Source: Mycobacterium sp. 852002-51163_SCH5372311 (GTDB taxonomy: Bacteria; Actinomycetota; Actinomycetes; Mycobacteriales; Mycobacteriaceae). Taken from it: a DNA stretch of 58,901 bases. Shown one piece after another: positions 57,647 through 58,901 of the stretch; position 1 is the first letter of the stretch, and each line of letters begins with the position of its first letter. Below the pieces are notes generated by a model. The model searched no databases. It had not been told where the DNA came from and worked only from the letters and a program-made list of their open reading frames with translations. Both the position numbers and the translations under genes were made by a program. The stretch spans positions 1 through 58,901 of the forward strand of contig NZ_LZIJ01000201.1 of assembly GCF_001667115.1 (NCBI RefSeq), in the 5' to 3' direction.

Positions 57647-58774
57647 ATGACAACTGAGGTGGTGCCCGACGCCCGGCAATTGCGGGTCGGGCGCCGAGAA
57701 CGCGCACTGGCCCAAATGCAGGCGCACCACCTCGACATCCTGGTGCTCGGGCGGCAAGCCAACGTCCGCTATGTCACCGGCGCCCCGCAGCTGTGGATCG
57801 CCGGGACCCGACCATTCGGCCCGGTCTGTGTCGTGGTGCGCGCCACCGGCGACATCTACCTCAACACGACCGACGACGAAGGCGTCCCTGAGGAAATCGG
57901 CCACGATCACCTTTACGGATTGACCTGGAATCCGCTGACCCTGATCGACATTTTGAAGAAGATCGACGGGGCGGATACGGCGCGCAGGGTCGGAACCGAT
58001 GCGATCACACCGACTTTCGCCGTACTGCTGCCCGACGCGTTTCCCAACGCCGAGCTGGTGGACGGAGAGCCGGCCATGCGAGCGGCGCGACGCATCAAGA
58101 CGCCCGACGAGATCGCGGCCATGGGTATGGCACTGCGAATTGCCGAAGGCGGACTTGCGGCGGGGGTAGCCGAACTACGGGCCGGGCTGTCCGAGCAGAA
58201 CCTGGTAGGTGCTGTGCTGGAAGCTATGGCGGCGGGCGGGGTGAGCACACCTGCGACCCAAGACTCGGCGTGGGTGACCTCCCGTGAACATCCGTGGCAG
58301 CGTGCGCGCCCGCACGGCGCAGTCCGGAAAGGCGACCTTGTCGCATTCGCCGCCGGCGCATTGGCCGGCGGATACGTCGGCGAGGTGGGCCGTACCTGGC
58401 CGGTGGGCGAGACAGGGCCTGAAGCGCGCGTGCTCTTTGAGCGCTCGAATACGTTGTACGACAGGCTGATTAAGGCCTGTCGGCCCAGCGCCTCCACCGC
58501 CGAGCTGCTCGGCGCCTACGAAGCGGCCGGTGAGCCCATTCCGCCCATGCCGGTGGCGTACGGACTGGGGCTCGGGTTCGATCCGCCCGTGGTTTCTGAG
58601 ATGCTCTCTGCCGCAGATGAACACGAGCACCTTGAGCCGGGGATGGTACTGGCGATCACGGCCTACGTGTGGGAGGAAGGCGTCGGCGCAGTCCTTCGCC
58701 GAGACACCATCCACATCACCGAAGACGGCGCTGACGTGCTGACCAGCAGCCCATTGTGGGATGACGCGGCATAG
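57647..58774 (+). CDS. M24-fold protein lacking all metal ligands (probable pseudoenzyme or creatinase-like)
   Basis: A 375-residue relative of the preceding gene: N-terminal creatinase-like domain (LVLGRQANVRYVTGAPQLWI), then the M24 fold. Each metal ligand is changed: FAAGALAGGYVGEVGRTW (both Asp lost, to Ala and Glu), YGLGLGFDP (His to Leu), ITAYVWEEG (Glu to Thr) and RRDTIHITEDG (Glu to Asp). The scaffold is otherwise intact and long enough, so it is not a decayed gene. It could be a regulatory partner of the upstream enzyme or a metal-independent hydrolase in the manner of creatinase. Tandem with 5 bases between the genes. Confidence 0.85.
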   Translation: MTTEVVPDARQLRVGRRERALAQMQAHHLDILVLGRQANVRYVTGAPQLWIAGTRPFGPVCVVVRATGDIYLNTTDDEGVPEEIGHDHLYGLTWNPLTLIDILKKIDGADTARRVGTDAITPTFAVLLPDAFPNAELVDGEPAMRAARRIKTPDEIAAMGMALRIAEGGLAAGVAELRAGLSEQNLVGAVLEAMAAGGVSTPATQDSAWVTSREHPWQRARPHGAVRKGDLVAFAAGALAGGYVGEVGRTWPVGETGPEARVLFERSNTLYDRLIKACRPSASTAELLGAYEAAGEPIPPMPVAYGLGLGFDPPVVSEMLSAADEHEHLEPGMVLAITAYVWEEGVGAVLRRDTIHITEDGADVLTSSPLWDDAA

Positions 58775-58814
58775 GTCACGGGCCACGGCTCGAGGTACGG
58801 GTGTTGTCGTGGCG

Positions 58815-58901
58815 TCAAACGGGGTCGTCGTCGTCGTTGTGTAGGAATCGTTCTGGGTGGTGGAACGCGTTGGTTCTGGGCTGTCCCTGGTCTAGGTGTG
58901 G
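58815..58901 (-). CDS. 13E12-repeat/DUF222 HNH endonuclease-like protein (C-terminal end only)
   Basis: The last 28 codons of a minus-strand gene entering from the right edge read HLDQGQPRTNAFHHPERFLH followed by a run of Asp and a stop. HPERFL-type endings after a QPRTN block are typical of the mycobacterial 13E12 repeat family (DUF222 plus HNH nuclease). These genes occur in many copies and, in M. tuberculosis, serve as integration sites for the phiRv prophages. The assignment rests on the tail alone. Confidence 0.65.
   Translation of the reverse strand, partial: PHLDQGQPRTNAFHHPERFLHNDDDDPV

Overview
The window is high-GC actinobacterial DNA from a slow-growing mycobacterium that is not M. 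tuberculosis. The left third carries a recognisable ESX-5 locus (eccB5, eccC5, PE/PPE pairs, esxM at the edge). It continues through malQ, a DUF2505 gene, a DUF4407 gene, cyp144 and a TetR gene, in the gene order I recall for M. tuberculosis Rv1776c-Rv1792, read in reverse. The rest is accessory content typical of environmental or opportunistic mycobacteria: several P450s, SDRs, FadD/crotonase genes, a Rieske oxygenase, a nitrile-hydratase-type enzyme, and the tail of a 13E12-type HNH gene at the right edge. No tRNA, rRNA, CRISPR array or complete insertion sequence was seen.

Layout. 1-10270 (minus strand): ESX-5 genes, reading eccB5 > eccC5 > PPE > PE > PPE > PE > esxM. The cyp143-ferredoxin pair and one PPE gene known from M. 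tuberculosis are missing. 10639-20961: the malQ to cyp144/TetR block, interrupted at 13047-16122 by a cytochrome b561-molybdopterin oxidoreductase, a UsfY-like protein, a lipoprotein and an SRPBCC protein. 21017-22776: an ANTAR protein and an M28 peptidase. 23150-34896: a catabolic island. A plus-strand operon encodes a mycofactocin-type SDR, E1alpha, E1beta, a stand-alone lipoyl domain, a crotonase, an acyl-CoA synthetase, a Rieske oxygenase and a KstD-like flavoprotein. A second crotonase on the opposite strand and a divergent three-gene nitrile hydratase/thiocyanate hydrolase-like operon follow. 35210-42392: a DEAD-box helicase, a methyltransferase, an epimerase with a divergent leaderless TetR gene, and a giant cyclase/LuxR regulator. 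42568-47132: two P450s (one with its ferredoxin), a tandem YbjQ-type protein and small conserved proteins. 47264-50757: a MacB/FtsX-type ABC exporter whose ATPase carries a decayed tandem duplication. 50744-58774: a DUF4389 protein, a flavin monooxygenase, a membrane ABM protein, an SDR, a lipoprotein, a beta-lactamase-fold esterase, and two M24 proteins, of which the second has lost all metal ligands.

The most unusual material is (i) the 23150-34896 island, with a complete-looking E1 plus an orphan lipoyl carrier and no E2/E3, a Rieske oxygenase without visible electron-transfer partners, and a metal hydratase with an extra beta-like subunit; (ii) the M24 enzyme/pseudoenzyme pair; (iii) the duplicated ATPase; and (iv) a family of palindromic repeats at gene 3' ends, one of which has extended the coding sequence of the LuxR regulator. 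Gene-family names come from reading the proteins and from memory; no database search was possible.
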